From an uncultured Mediterranea sp. (GTDB taxonomy: Bacteria; Bacteroidota; Bacteroidia; Bacteroidales; Bacteroidaceae): 64,000 nucleotides of DNA. Location: assembly GCF_902493215.1 (NCBI RefSeq), contig NZ_CABUOL010000003.1, positions 170,263-234,262 on the forward strand, read 5' to 3'. The notes beneath the pieces were generated by a model that saw nothing but the letters and a program-made list of their open reading frames with translations, was not told where the DNA came from and did not search any database. Shown here piece by piece: positions 7,367-15,154 of the stretch. A program made the position numbers and the translations under genes. The first letter of the stretch is position 1, and the number at the start of each line of letters is the position of its first letter.

Positions 7367-7740
7367 AACTCCACACGGAGATACACCGTAAGCGTCTCTA
7401 CGCCGACACCCGACCAGCCCATATCTTGCTTTCAACGCAACGCACTCACATTCAATCCGTTCCCGTGAAACTTCACCATCCTTCATGTTGATTCATACGA
7501 TTCCGAGTTAAAGAAGCTAAACGAAAAGAGAACTCTCCCCCCCTTAACTGCCGATAAGCAAGATTCACAAGCATCTTTCACCTGATTCATCACAAAAGGC
7601 AAGCAGAAACTACTAATAATGTATATAAAGTATATGTGTTAAAAAACGATATATTCCTACCCTTTATCGTATTCTATAAACATATTTCTGCTACATTCGC
7701 ATTATTCAACAAGACATCTAATGAAAAAATCCATGAATGC

Positions 7741-9117
7741 ATGAAAAAAAGCGCAATTTTTACTACAATCGCCATATTGATCATCCTGACAGCCCAGCTT
7801 TTTTGGACTTGGGAAATGTATAAGGTGCATTTGGAGAAGTGGCAAATCACGCTGCAACAAGGCTTTGAAGAAGTCATTATGGATGAAGCCGGTATCCGCA
7901 ACGCTTCTTTCGCCTACCCCGAACATCCCCGTTTCTACGTAAAAAGCAAAGCCGACATGACTCCGGAAGAAGCAGCGTCACACAAAGGAGATACACTGGA
8001 CTACAAACGACTGAAAGCAAAGAACGTAGCCGGAAGCATGGCGGAACTGATAGGACAACTGCAACAGGACGCTTTACTGAAACGGGGTATGCTTCCAGTC
8101 CTGCCCGCAATAGACAGCCTGCTACAGGAAAGACATCCGGAACATGCAGGACTGAACAGATGTATTCTCCTGCAAGACGGCTCAGGAAATACCGTCAACC
8201 GCTTCGGCGACACCACCCTGCTCGCCTCCTCCCACAGCCTGTCCACCCCTCCGATTCCCATCGGGACACAAGACCGGTTCTATCTCCGCCTCTTCTCGGA
8301 AAAGCCCTCGGCAGACATCTTCCGGCAAATGACTTATGCCGTACTGCTGTCCGCCGCGCTGGCCGTGCTGGTGATGGGCTGCCTGGTGTGGCAATTCCTC
8401 GCCATCCTGCGCAAGGACCTGATGCTGAAACAACGGGAGGCGGCGGTGAACGGCACCGTGCACGACCTGAAAACGCCGCTGGCAGGCGTGGTCACCCTCG
8501 TGGGATGGCTGAAGAAGGAAGAGAAGGACAGCCAGAAGCAGACCTTCCTGCAACAGGCGGAAGAACGGCTGCTACGGCTGAGAAACGACATCGAACGCAT
8601 CCTGACCACCGCAAGGGGCGGACGCAGAGAACTCGTACTGCACAAGGAACCGACGGACCTGCCCACGTTGCTGGCACAGGCCGTGGCGGACACCCGGGCC
8701 TGCCTGCCAGCCAAGCGGCACACGCTGGAGACGGACAACCGCCTGACGGACGGACAGGTGGAGGCAGACCCGGCCTGCTTGCGCAACGTCTTCGCCCAGC
8801 TGCTGGAAAACGCCCTGAAGTATTCGGACGAAGGCGTACGCATCACGGTGAAACTCGAAGAGGACGCTGAAGGATGGGTGACGGTCAGCGTGACGGACAA
8901 CGGATGGGGCATCCCCCGCAAATGCCTGAAGAAGCTTTTCGGAGAATATTATCAGGTGCCCCGCGAGGAAGGCCGCGCGCAGAAGGGCTACGGCATCGGC
9001 CTGACCTATGCCCGCTACGTGGTCCGTGCCCACGGCGGAGACATCCGGGTGGAAAGCCGGGAAGGAACGGGCAGCACCTTCAGCATACGCCTGCCCCGCA
9101 AACAGACAAAAAGGTGA
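7741..9117 (+). CDS. Sensor histidine kinase 1
   Basis: 458 residues from the ATG at 7741, chosen because MKKSAIFTTIAILIILTAQLF is a clean first membrane segment; the frame is open further upstream. The periplasmic sensor covers about residues 25-195. A second membrane segment precedes the HisKA domain with the phospho-acceptor motif HDLKTPL. The catalytic domain has the N box (QLLENALKYS), G1 (VTDNGWGIP) and G2 (GYGIGLTYARY). From nucleotide 8205 to the end it is almost identical to kinase 2 (10180-11095), while the sensor half is unrelated. No regulator gene follows, so it probably signals through the regulator at 11107-11802. Confidence 0.9.
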   Translation: MKKSAIFTTIAILIILTAQLFWTWEMYKVHLEKWQITLQQGFEEVIMDEAGIRNASFAYPEHPRFYVKSKADMTPEEAASHKGDTLDYKRLKAKNVAGSMAELIGQLQQDALLKRGMLPVLPAIDSLLQERHPEHAGLNRCILLQDGSGNTVNRFGDTTLLASSHSLSTPPIPIGTQDRFYLRLFSEKPSADIFRQMTYAVLLSAALAVLVMGCLVWQFLAILRKDLMLKQREAAVNGTVHDLKTPLAGVVTLVGWLKKEEKDSQKQTFLQQAEERLLRLRNDIERILTTARGGRRELVLHKEPTDLPTLLAQAVADTRACLPAKRHTLETDNRLTDGQVEADPACLRNVFAQLLENALKYSDEGVRITVKLEEDAEGWVTVSVTDNGWGIPRKCLKKLFGEYYQVPREEGRAQKGYGIGLTYARYVVRAHGGDIRVESREGTGSTFSIRLPRKQTKR

Positions 9118-9137
9118 TGACAACGAGAGAGCCAGGT

Positions 9138-9524
9138 CTAAAAGAATCTGATAAAGGAGTAATAATACCGTTTTCCCGGTTTACCAATCTTAAGATGTAC
9201 GGCAATGAACAGGGGATACAAAATCGCAAAAATCACATACAGAACCACCGGCACATACATCCATCCGGCATCGAAATGTTGCCTTTCGTTATAGGATGAG
9301 ATTTGGAGATACCAAAACACCACCATATAAATGAACACGAAAATGTACAGCTGAATTTGGAAATTGACAATATCCTTCAGGTGTTTCCGCAGTTCAGCAA
9401 CCTGTTCATCGGCACCGTTCGTTTTGGCCAACGAGTAATACAAGAAAGGAGCTATAACAATTCCCAACGGGAAAAAAGCACCTATCAACACACTTACATA
9501 CAATTTGACAAGACTCGCATTCAT
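9138..9524 (-). CDS. DUF4870-like small membrane protein
   Basis: 128 residues with three or four hydrophobic segments and the motif LKDIVNFQIQLYIF, resembling the ALNFQ-type signature of DUF4870/Tic20-like proteins. Cytoplasmic membrane, function unknown. It is transcribed against kinase 1 (20 bases between the two ends) and its start lies 31 bases below promoter C. Sharing the operator of the thioredoxin operons places it in the same regulon. A role in membrane stress or peptide handling is only inference. Confidence 0.7.
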   Translation of the reverse strand: MNASLVKLYVSVLIGAFFPLGIVIAPFLYYSLAKTNGADEQVAELRKHLKDIVNFQIQLYIFVFIYMVVFWYLQISSYNERQHFDAGWMYVPVVLYVIFAILYPLFIAVHLKIGKPGKRYYYSFIRFF

Positions 9525-9554
9525 AACAACTAAAATTTTAAATTAATACTTCCA

Positions 9555-9562
9555 CAAAGATA
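9555..9562 (-). promoter_or_regulatory. Promoter C, -7 box TATCTTTG
   Basis: Minus-strand TAnnTTTG match for the DUF4870-like gene, again exactly 21 bases from the first CCTAA of its operator. Confidence 0.75.
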
Positions 9563-9583
9563 CAGGCTATCAACCATATAATA

Positions 9584-9634
9584 CCTAACTAAAACCTAAT
9601 CTTTACCTAATCAAAATTTACTATTTTGATTAGG
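9584..9634. promoter_or_regulatory. Operator C: phased CCTAA repeats
   Basis: CCTAA at 9584, 9595 and 9606 (11-base steps) and one TTAGG at 9630; the second inverted repeat has decayed. It lies between the DUF4870-like gene and kinase 2, so it could also affect the kinase 2 promoter on the other strand. Confidence 0.7.
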
Positions 9635-9702
9635 CTTTGGCTATAGTTCAACTGTTTTAGAAAAAAACGGAATCATCCGTTGCTTTTTACATTCCTTATT
9701 CC

Positions 9703-9710
9703 TACTTTTG
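9703..9710 (+). promoter_or_regulatory. Promoter of kinase 2, -7 box TACTTTTG
   Basis: TAnnTTTG match 33 bases before the kinase 2 start at 9743. It would transcribe the kinase and its response regulator. Confidence 0.55.
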
Positions 9711-9742
9711 GAACCACAAAACCAACTGACTTGCCCAATATC

Positions 9743-11095
9743 ATGAAATACGCTTTAGGTACAACCCTCGCTATCTTAGCCATCATCGTACTGCAATTGT
9801 TTTGGCTTCAGAAAATATATCGCTCCCACGTATCGGAATTTGAAGATCAAATGGAGACATGCTTCACACAAGCCATTGAAAAAGAAGTGTTAATAAGAAA
9901 AAACGATTTGCATGAGAAACGGTTGTCCGATAGCCAGCCCATCCGTCCGGATGAAATCAAAAATTTAGTGGGAGACAGTACGGATATCGCCACCATCAAA
10001 AAAAAGAAAAGAATAAATAGTATATCCGAAGGAATAACCCAACTTTTCCAGATGCTGCTCCTGAAGCAAGGGAGTTATCCGCAATTGACCACACTGGACA
10101 GCCTCTATCAGAAAGGCATGAAGGAGAAAGTCCGTCATTGTATCTGCCTTTACGACAAACAGCAAATCCTTGACCACGCCGGCGACACCACCCTGCTCGC
10201 CTCCTCCCACAGCCTGTCCACCCCTCCGATTCCCATCGGGACACAAGACCGGTTCTATCTCCGCCTCTTCTCGGAAAAGCCCTCGGCAGACATCTTCCGG
10301 CAAATGACTTATGCCGTACTGCTGTCCGCCGCGCTGGCCGTGCTGGTGATGGGCTGCCTGGTGTGGCAATTCCTCGCCATCCTGCGCAAGGACCTGATGC
10401 TGAAACAACGGGAGGCGGCGGTGAACGGCACCGTGCACGACCTGAAAACGCCGCTGGCAGGCGTGGCCACCCTCGTGGGATGGCTGAAGAAGGAAGAGAA
10501 GGACAGCCAGAAGCAGGCCTTCCTGCAACAGGCGGAAGAACGGCTGAAACGGCTAAGAAACGACATCGAACGCATCCTGACCGCCGCAAGGGGCGGACGG
10601 AGGAAGCTCGTGCTGCACAAGGAACCGACGGACCTGCCCACGCTGCTGGCACAGGCTGCGGCGGACACCCGGGCCTGCCTGCCCGCCAAGCGGCACACGC
10701 TGGAGACGGACAACCGCCTGACGGACGGACAAGTGGAGGCAGACCCGGCCTGCCTGCGCAACGTCTTCGCCCAGCTGCTGGAAAACGCCCTGAAGTATTC
10801 GGACGAAGGCGTACGCATCACGGTGAAACTCGAAGAGGACGCTGAAGGATGGGTGACGGTCAGCGTGACGGACAACGGATGGGGCATCCCCCGCAAATGC
10901 CTGAAGAAGCTTTTCGGAGAATATTATCAGGTGCCCCGCGAGGAAGGCCGCGCGCAGAAGGGCTACGGCATCGGCCTGACCTATGCCCGCTACGTGGTCC
11001 GTGCCCACGGCGGAGATATCCGGGTGGAAAGCCGGGAAGGAACGGGCAGTACCTTCAGCATACGCCTGCCCCGCAGACAGACAAACAGACCCTGA
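9743..11095 (+). CDS. Sensor histidine kinase 2
   Basis: 450 residues from the ATG at 9743 (first membrane segment YALGTTLAILAIIVLQLFWL). The sensor half, about residues 25-145, is charged, Lys-rich and AT-rich and differs entirely from kinase 1. From nucleotide 10180 (residue about 146) the protein is nearly the same as kinase 1: end of the periplasmic domain, second membrane segment, HDLKTPL phospho-acceptor, and N, G1 and G2 boxes. A response regulator gene follows after 11 bases. A recent exchange or conversion has given two kinases one catalytic core but separate inputs. Confidence 0.9.
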   Translation: MKYALGTTLAILAIIVLQLFWLQKIYRSHVSEFEDQMETCFTQAIEKEVLIRKNDLHEKRLSDSQPIRPDEIKNLVGDSTDIATIKKKKRINSISEGITQLFQMLLLKQGSYPQLTTLDSLYQKGMKEKVRHCICLYDKQQILDHAGDTTLLASSHSLSTPPIPIGTQDRFYLRLFSEKPSADIFRQMTYAVLLSAALAVLVMGCLVWQFLAILRKDLMLKQREAAVNGTVHDLKTPLAGVATLVGWLKKEEKDSQKQAFLQQAEERLKRLRNDIERILTAARGGRRKLVLHKEPTDLPTLLAQAAADTRACLPAKRHTLETDNRLTDGQVEADPACLRNVFAQLLENALKYSDEGVRITVKLEEDAEGWVTVSVTDNGWGIPRKCLKKLFGEYYQVPREEGRAQKGYGIGLTYARYVVRAHGGDIRVESREGTGSTFSIRLPRRQTNRP

Positions 11096-11106
11096 CAATA
11101 AAAGAA

Positions 11107-11802
11107 ATGGAAAAGACAGAAAAAATAAAAGTATTGTTCGTGGACGACGACCTCCTGCTGGGGCAGGTGGTGGGCACCGCGCTCCAGGCGGAAGGTTATG
11201 ATGTGTTCTACCAGAACTCGCTGGAGGGACTGACGGCCAGAGCGACCGCCTGCATGCCCGACATCATCTTTCTGGACGTACAGATAGGGACGGAAAGCAG
11301 CATCGAAACGGCGCCCCGGCTGCGTGCACTGTTACCCGACGTGCCCCTGATTTTTGTATCCTCGTACACGGATGGAACCACCATCCGGCAAGGACTGGAG
11401 ACCGGCGCCACCAGTTATCTGAAGAAACCGTTCGACATGGAGGAGCTGACCGGATACATCCGGCGGTATGCCGTCCGTACCAGCCATACATCCATCCCCA
11501 TAGGCAGACTGAGGCTGGACTGCCGCACACGGGAACTGACTGACAGCCGGAGCGGGAAACCCGTCAAATGCCTGAGCCACATGGAATACAGGCTGCTCAA
11601 ACTGCTGGCTGCCTATCGGGAACAGGCAGTAGAGAAAAAACTCATCGAAGCAACCTTGTGGGAAAAAACGGAAACGCCCAATGAACAGAGCCTGATGAAC
11701 TGCATAAGCCACCTGCGGAAATACCTGGCAGCAGACAGCGGAATGGAGATTGCCCTCCTGCCCAAGCAAGGCTACATGCTCCGCCCGGAACAGGAGGAAT
11801 GA
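11107..11802 (+). CDS. OmpR/PhoB-type response regulator
   Basis: 231 residues from the ATG at 11107, just after kinase 2. The receiver domain has the acidic pocket FVDDD, phospho-acceptor Asp in IIFLDVQ and Lys in YLKKPF. The C-terminal winged helix runs from about residue 130, with the recognition region around NEQSLMNCISHLRKYL. OmpR/PhoB proteins bind direct repeats spaced 10-11 bases, which fits the CCTAA repeats of operators A, B and C. It is the only regulator in the cluster, so both kinases probably act on it. Confidence 0.9.
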   Translation: MEKTEKIKVLFVDDDLLLGQVVGTALQAEGYDVFYQNSLEGLTARATACMPDIIFLDVQIGTESSIETAPRLRALLPDVPLIFVSSYTDGTTIRQGLETGATSYLKKPFDMEELTGYIRRYAVRTSHTSIPIGRLRLDCRTRELTDSRSGKPVKCLSHMEYRLLKLLAAYREQAVEKKLIEATLWEKTETPNEQSLMNCISHLRKYLAADSGMEIALLPKQGYMLRPEQEE

Positions 11803-11843
11803 CGAAACTTCGGTTTCCGCTTTGTCTTTCCCCGCGTTTGCCG

Positions 11844-11851
11844 TACCTTTG
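11844..11851 (+). promoter_or_regulatory. Promoter, -7 box TACCTTTG
   Basis: TAnnTTTG match 63 bases upstream of the DUF2027-Smr gene. Confidence 0.6.
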
Positions 11852-11914
11852 CCCCGAAGAGAGGCAGACAGGGTAAACAGCCGCTTGCCGGATTACACTT
11901 AAAACAGAAAAGAT

Positions 11915-13030
11915 ATGATAAAGATAGGAGACAAAGTTCGCTTTCTGAGCGAAGTGGGTGGCGGAAAGGTCACCGGATTTCAGGGAAAGGACATCGTGCT
12001 GGTGGAAGATGCCGACGGATTTGACATCCCGATGCACATCAGTGAAGTGGTGGTGATAGAGACGGACGACTACAACGTACCGACTCCCGCCTCGAAGGCC
12101 GCCAAGGCCCAACAGAAGAAGGCCGAGGAACAGCCGGCCCGCCCGACCGCACCGCAACCGGCCGAACAGCCGCTGCACCGTGTGGAGAAGCCTCAGGTGT
12201 CGGTCTACCGCCAGCCGGAGATGAAGGGCGGCGACACGCTCAACGTCCACCTGGCCTTCGTGCCCACCGACATCAAGGCAGTAAGTACCACGTCTTTCGA
12301 AAGCTACCTGGTGAACGACAGCAACTATTACCTCTACTACACCTACCTGGGCGCCGAGGGCAAGGCATGGACCGTACGTTCGCACGGACTGATAGAGCCC
12401 AACACGAAGCTGCTGCTCGAAGAGTTCGAGAAGGCTTCGCTCAACGACCTGGAGCGCGTGGCCGTGCAGCTGGTGGCCTTCAAGGACCGCCGTTCCTTCC
12501 AGCTGAAGCCTGCCGTCAGCGTGGAGCTGCGCATCGACGTAGTGAAGTTCTACAAGCTGCATACCTTCCAACAGACCGACTTCTTCGAGACACCGGCCTT
12601 GCTCTACGACGTAGTCAAGGACGACCAGCCCGCCAAGCAGGTATATGTGTCGGCCGAAGAACTCCAGGAAGCCTTGATACAGAAACGCAAGACCGACGAC
12701 GCGCCCCGCAAGCCGCAGACCATCGCCAAGCGCGGCGGCAAGAACGGTATCATCGAGGTGGACCTGCACATCGGCGAACTGCTGGACGACACCCGCGGCA
12801 TGAGCAACGGCGAGATGCTGAACTACCAGCTGGACAAGTTCCGCGAGGTGATGGAGCAATACAAGAACAAGCGCGAGCAGCGCATCGTCTTCATCCACGG
12901 CAAGGGTGACGGCGTGCTGCGCCGCGCGCTGCTGGACGAACTTAAGCGCAAGTACCCGGCCTGCAAGGCGCAGGATGCCTCCTTCCAGGAATACGGATTC
13001 GGCGCCACAATGGTCACCATCAGGCAGTAA
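11915..13030 (+). CDS. DUF2027/Smr domain protein
   Basis: 371 residues. It begins with a small beta domain (MIKIGDKVRFLSEVGGGKVTG), followed by an Ala/Pro/Lys/Gln linker at about residues 65-100. A beta-sandwich region at about 105-260 corresponds to the Bacteroidetes DUF2027. The C-terminus is an Smr domain (VDLHIGELLDD, later IHGKGDGVLRRAL) of the MutS2 type, often a nuclease. It lacks the MutS ATPase, so it is not MutS2 itself. Probably cytoplasmic and nucleic-acid related. The last 11 bases overlap the convergent yaaA gene. Confidence 0.85.
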   Translation: MIKIGDKVRFLSEVGGGKVTGFQGKDIVLVEDADGFDIPMHISEVVVIETDDYNVPTPASKAAKAQQKKAEEQPARPTAPQPAEQPLHRVEKPQVSVYRQPEMKGGDTLNVHLAFVPTDIKAVSTTSFESYLVNDSNYYLYYTYLGAEGKAWTVRSHGLIEPNTKLLLEEFEKASLNDLERVAVQLVAFKDRRSFQLKPAVSVELRIDVVKFYKLHTFQQTDFFETPALLYDVVKDDQPAKQVYVSAEELQEALIQKRKTDDAPRKPQTIAKRGGKNGIIEVDLHIGELLDDTRGMSNGEMLNYQLDKFREVMEQYKNKREQRIVFIHGKGDGVLRRALLDELKRKYPACKAQDASFQEYGFGATMVTIRQ

Positions 13031-13781
13031 ACAGCAGGTGGGTGTCCGTGCTCCGGCTTTCGTCGAGCGCGAAGCCCTCCCATTCGAAACCACGCAACTC
13101 TTCGGGGCGGGTGAGGCGGTTCTTCAGGAAGAAGCGCGTCATCTCGCCCCGACACATTTTGGCATAGATGACCACCGTCGCCAGCCGGTCGCCCTTCCAC
13201 ACCTGGAACTCGGGCGTCACGACCTGCACCTCGCGCTCCACGCGCCGCCAGTCGAAGAGGTTCTTCATCTCGCCGCTGGCCAGGTTGAGCAGCACGCCGC
13301 CCTGCTGCCTGACGGCTTCAATGAACACGTCCGTCAGCAGCGGTTTCCAGTAGTCGAACATCGACAGCCCGCCCCGTTCGGGCAGGCAGACGTCGCCCTC
13401 CAGCCGGTAGGGCCGGATGCCGTCCAGCGGGCGCAGCAGGCCGTAGAGGAAGGAGGTGATGAGCAGGTGGTCCTGCGCGAAAGCGAAGTCGTCGGCCGTG
13501 AAGTCACGTGGCGCAATGCGTTTGAACACCGCCCCCGTATAGGCTCCGATGGCGGGCATCGGGCGGTTTTCTTCCGAGCAGAAGTCGTGGTAGCGCAGGC
13601 GGTTTTCGGCGGCTATCTTCGCGTTGACCCGCAGCAGGGTCTCCAGTTCGGCGGCAGAGTATTGCGACAGGCTGAGGGCGTTCTGCAACGCCTCGGCTTC
13701 AAAACGGGGTGTGGTCAGCTGCGGCACGCGCAGGGTGCAGCGGGCAGCCATGGTCTTGGCACAGGATATGAAGGCAAGCAT
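13020..13781 (-). CDS. yaaA: YaaA (UPF0246) peroxide-stress protein
   Basis: 253 residues from MLAFISCAKTM. Family hallmarks include the N-terminal LxFxxSCAK-like start, FNGDVY-like core region (YTGAVFKRI), YGLLRPLDGIRPYRLE and the C-terminal GFEWEGFALDESRST. E. coli YaaA lowers free iron and DNA damage under peroxide and has a DNA-binding cavity. The longer upstream frame is rejected because it runs into the MITE-like element. The gene converges on the DUF2027-Smr gene with an 11-base overlap. Confidence 0.9.
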   Translation of the reverse strand: MLAFISCAKTMAARCTLRVPQLTTPRFEAEALQNALSLSQYSAAELETLLRVNAKIAAENRLRYHDFCSEENRPMPAIGAYTGAVFKRIAPRDFTADDFAFAQDHLLITSFLYGLLRPLDGIRPYRLEGDVCLPERGGLSMFDYWKPLLTDVFIEAVRQQGGVLLNLASGEMKNLFDWRRVEREVQVVTPEFQVWKGDRLATVVIYAKMCRGEMTRFFLKNRLTRPEELRGFEWEGFALDESRSTDTHLLFTA

Positions 13782-13805
13782 AAGACAATATAAAAAATCC
13801 TCAAT

Positions 13806-14005
13806 TGAGGGTGTGTCAAAATGAAGTGAGGCAATTTTAACTCCCCTCCTTCTGGAAGGAGGGGTGCCCAAAGGGCGGGGTGGTAGGTTTTCGCTAAGGG
13901 TTATCAATCAACGCGTTATGTATTCACCTACCACCTCCCCCTATCGGGTACTCCTCCTTCCAGAAGGAGGAGAGTCTCAGATACCTCTATTTTGACACAC
14001 CCTCA
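13806..14005. mobile_element. MITE-like element, copy 2 (TIR GAGGGTGTGTCAAAA)
   Basis: A 200-base element with perfect terminal inverted repeats tgagggtgtgtcaaaa (13806-13821 and 13990-14005). The interior is a long imperfect stem: CTCCTTCTGGAAGGAGGGG and GGGGTGGTAGG on the left are matched by CCTACCACC and CTCCTTCCAGAAGGAGGAG on the right. The interior differs from copy 1 at 3474-3658, so only the ends are shared. It has no coding capacity and appears to interrupt the small gene fragment on its right. Confidence 0.65.
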
Positions 14006-14148
14006 TTCAATAACATTGTAACCTTGCAAATTTGCGAACAGAACAATAAGACTGAGGTTGATTCAGCATTTTCATATTCTTTCTCTAAAACATTATTTTG
14101 AATACAAGCTTTTAACTCAAAACATATTTCATTCCAAATTTCATTCAT
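13987..14148 (-). pseudogene. Possible N-terminal gene fragment cut by the MITE-like element
   Basis: An AT-rich frame from MNEIWNEICFELK, with a helical, acidic beginning and the piece LEKEYENA. It runs for about 47 codons and then reads straight into the right end of the MITE-like element, which supplies the last residues (NEGVSK) and the stop. The start resembles, from memory, the N-terminus of proteins with a type I restriction HsdR-like N-terminal domain. That identification is weak. Confidence 0.3.
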
Positions 14149-14271
14149 TTTGCCTCTTTTTAAAAACAAAGGTAATAAAAATCAAGTACTCCCGCTTCAT
14201 TTTGCGAAAGTAATTTATCGCGCCAACCAATTTTCTGCTAAAATACAGGTATTTAATAAAATAGCCAAAAG

Positions 14272-14338
14272 TACTTCGTGTTTTTGTGGCATTTCACTTC
14301 GTGTTTTTGCGGTATTTCACTTCGTGTTTTTGCGGTAA
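14272..14338. repeat. Three 23-base tandem repeats
   Basis: The word acttcgtgtttttgcggtat starts at 14273, 14296 and 14319, giving a 23-base period with one or two mismatches in the first unit. It lies in a gene-free stretch. Confidence 0.7.
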
Positions 14339-14376
14339 TCCGTCCCAAAGTTTGTTCACCCTGTTTCCTTACCCCG

Positions 14377-14487
14377 TCTGACGAAGTGCTGCGTGAGGGC
14401 CTGACGAAGTACTGCGTGAGGGTGTCATGCCGTGCTTCCTGAGGGGCTGACAAAGCACGGCGTCAGAGGGTGAGGAAGCACAGCGTC
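14377..14487. repeat. GAAGCACGGCGTCA repeat array 1
   Basis: About five degenerate units of CTGACGAAGCACGGCGTCAG, including gtctgacgaagtgctgcgtg and ctgacaaagcacggcgtcag. The unit is itself partly palindromic. Other arrays are at 47069-47200 and 56958-57095. Confidence 0.6.
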
Positions 14488-14513
14488 AAGGAACGAAAAG
14501 GCCTTTTTTTTAA

Positions 14514-14652
14514 ATACCGCCACAGATGCCACAGAGGATTGCATTAAAATTATTGAGCCAATTAAATAAATAGGCTGCCTTTAAAGGCAGACCATTTATT
14601 TAATTTCACGCGTAATGTTTACACAAGCATCTATGGCATCTGTGGCGGCATT
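14514..14652. repeat. Nested palindromic element, copy 1
   Basis: The outer arms are ataccgccacagatgccaca (from 14514) and its near-complement ending ggcatctgtggcggcat. The inner core at 14560-14605 is a near-perfect palindrome centred on CTGCCTTTAAAGGCAG flanked by ATTTATTTAA. The segment cgcgtaatgttta beside the core recurs, inverted, in copy 2 at 16371-16434. It could act as a bidirectional terminator or be a small mobile element. Confidence 0.65.
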
Positions 14653-14790
14653 GAAAATCAAGCACTTGCGCAGCAATATAAAAAAGTAGTACCATCTACC
14701 AACTCACGATTCACTGTTCATATATGTTATTAAACATACAGAAAACCATATTTTTTACCCCAATAATTTTGTTTATAATGAAATAATGTG

Positions 14791-14798
14791 TATTTTTG
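14791..14798 (+). promoter_or_regulatory. Promoter, -7 box TATTTTTG
   Basis: TAnnTTTG match 26 bases before the GTG at 14824. Because it lies downstream of the ATG at 14788, it supports GTG as the real start of the small secreted peptide. Confidence 0.6.
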
Positions 14799-14823
14799 TA
14801 ATGAAACTTTAAACTCAAAAGTT

Positions 14824-15087
14824 GTGAAACACTTTAATCTTTTAATGCTGTTTTGTATGGGAATGATTTCAGTGTCCTTTGTGTCACCTGAAACATCTTC
14901 TCAAGAAGAAGCCTCTATGCTTAGTAGTGGACACCGTTTGCGTGTTGAGAGTGTCAAAGATGTACAAATCACGCCTATTGAATCTACAGGCCATCTTGTT
15001 ATTACGACAACTTATGAAGTAAGTTGTCCAGCTTCAGGCATGGAAGAATGTACTCCTGGAACCTACACTCATCGAACTGTAGGATAA
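14824..15087 (+). CDS. Small secreted peptide paired with a beta-propeller gene
   Basis: 87 residues starting at GTG. The ATG 36 bases upstream lies ahead of the predicted -7 box and cannot be on the transcript. A Sec signal peptide (KHFNLLMLFCMGMISVSFVS) is followed by a mature part of about 65 residues with two Cys near the C-terminus (SCPASGMEECTPG). It lies 67 bases before a 6-bladed beta-propeller lipoprotein gene, the place NVEALA peptides usually occupy, but I do not see the NVEALA motif. It may be a divergent member of that group. Confidence 0.55.
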   Translation: MKHFNLLMLFCMGMISVSFVSPETSSQEEASMLSSGHRLRVESVKDVQITPIESTGHLVITTTYEVSCPASGMEECTPGTYTHRTVG

Positions 15088-15154
15088 CAGAAGTTAAACG
15101 AAAGAGAGCGACTTGAAAAACAATATTTCAAGCGCTCTCCCAAATTCTTTTTTT

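Noticed and set aside
7298..7486. 62-codon minus-strand frame in the gap before kinase 1
   Set aside because: It lies on a repeat that recurs at 61990-62085 and has no export signal, promoter or conserved outline.
9118..9743. Frameshifted single kinase spanning both kinase genes
   Set aside because: Both genes have full membrane segments and catalytic domains, and an oppositely oriented gene with its own promoter lies between them.
11915..13030. MutS2
   Set aside because: Only the Smr domain is shared; there is no MutS ATPase with Walker motifs.
11642..13093. 483-codon minus-strand frame opposite the DUF2027-Smr gene
   Set aside because: It is a shadow of the GC-rich coding frame: no family features, unusual His/Val/Leu-rich composition and no promoter or start context.
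14377..14487. Possible CRISPR array
   Set aside because: Units are degenerate, occur in both orientations and have spacers of only a few bases; no cas genes are present. The same holds for 27768-27880 and 42441-42552.
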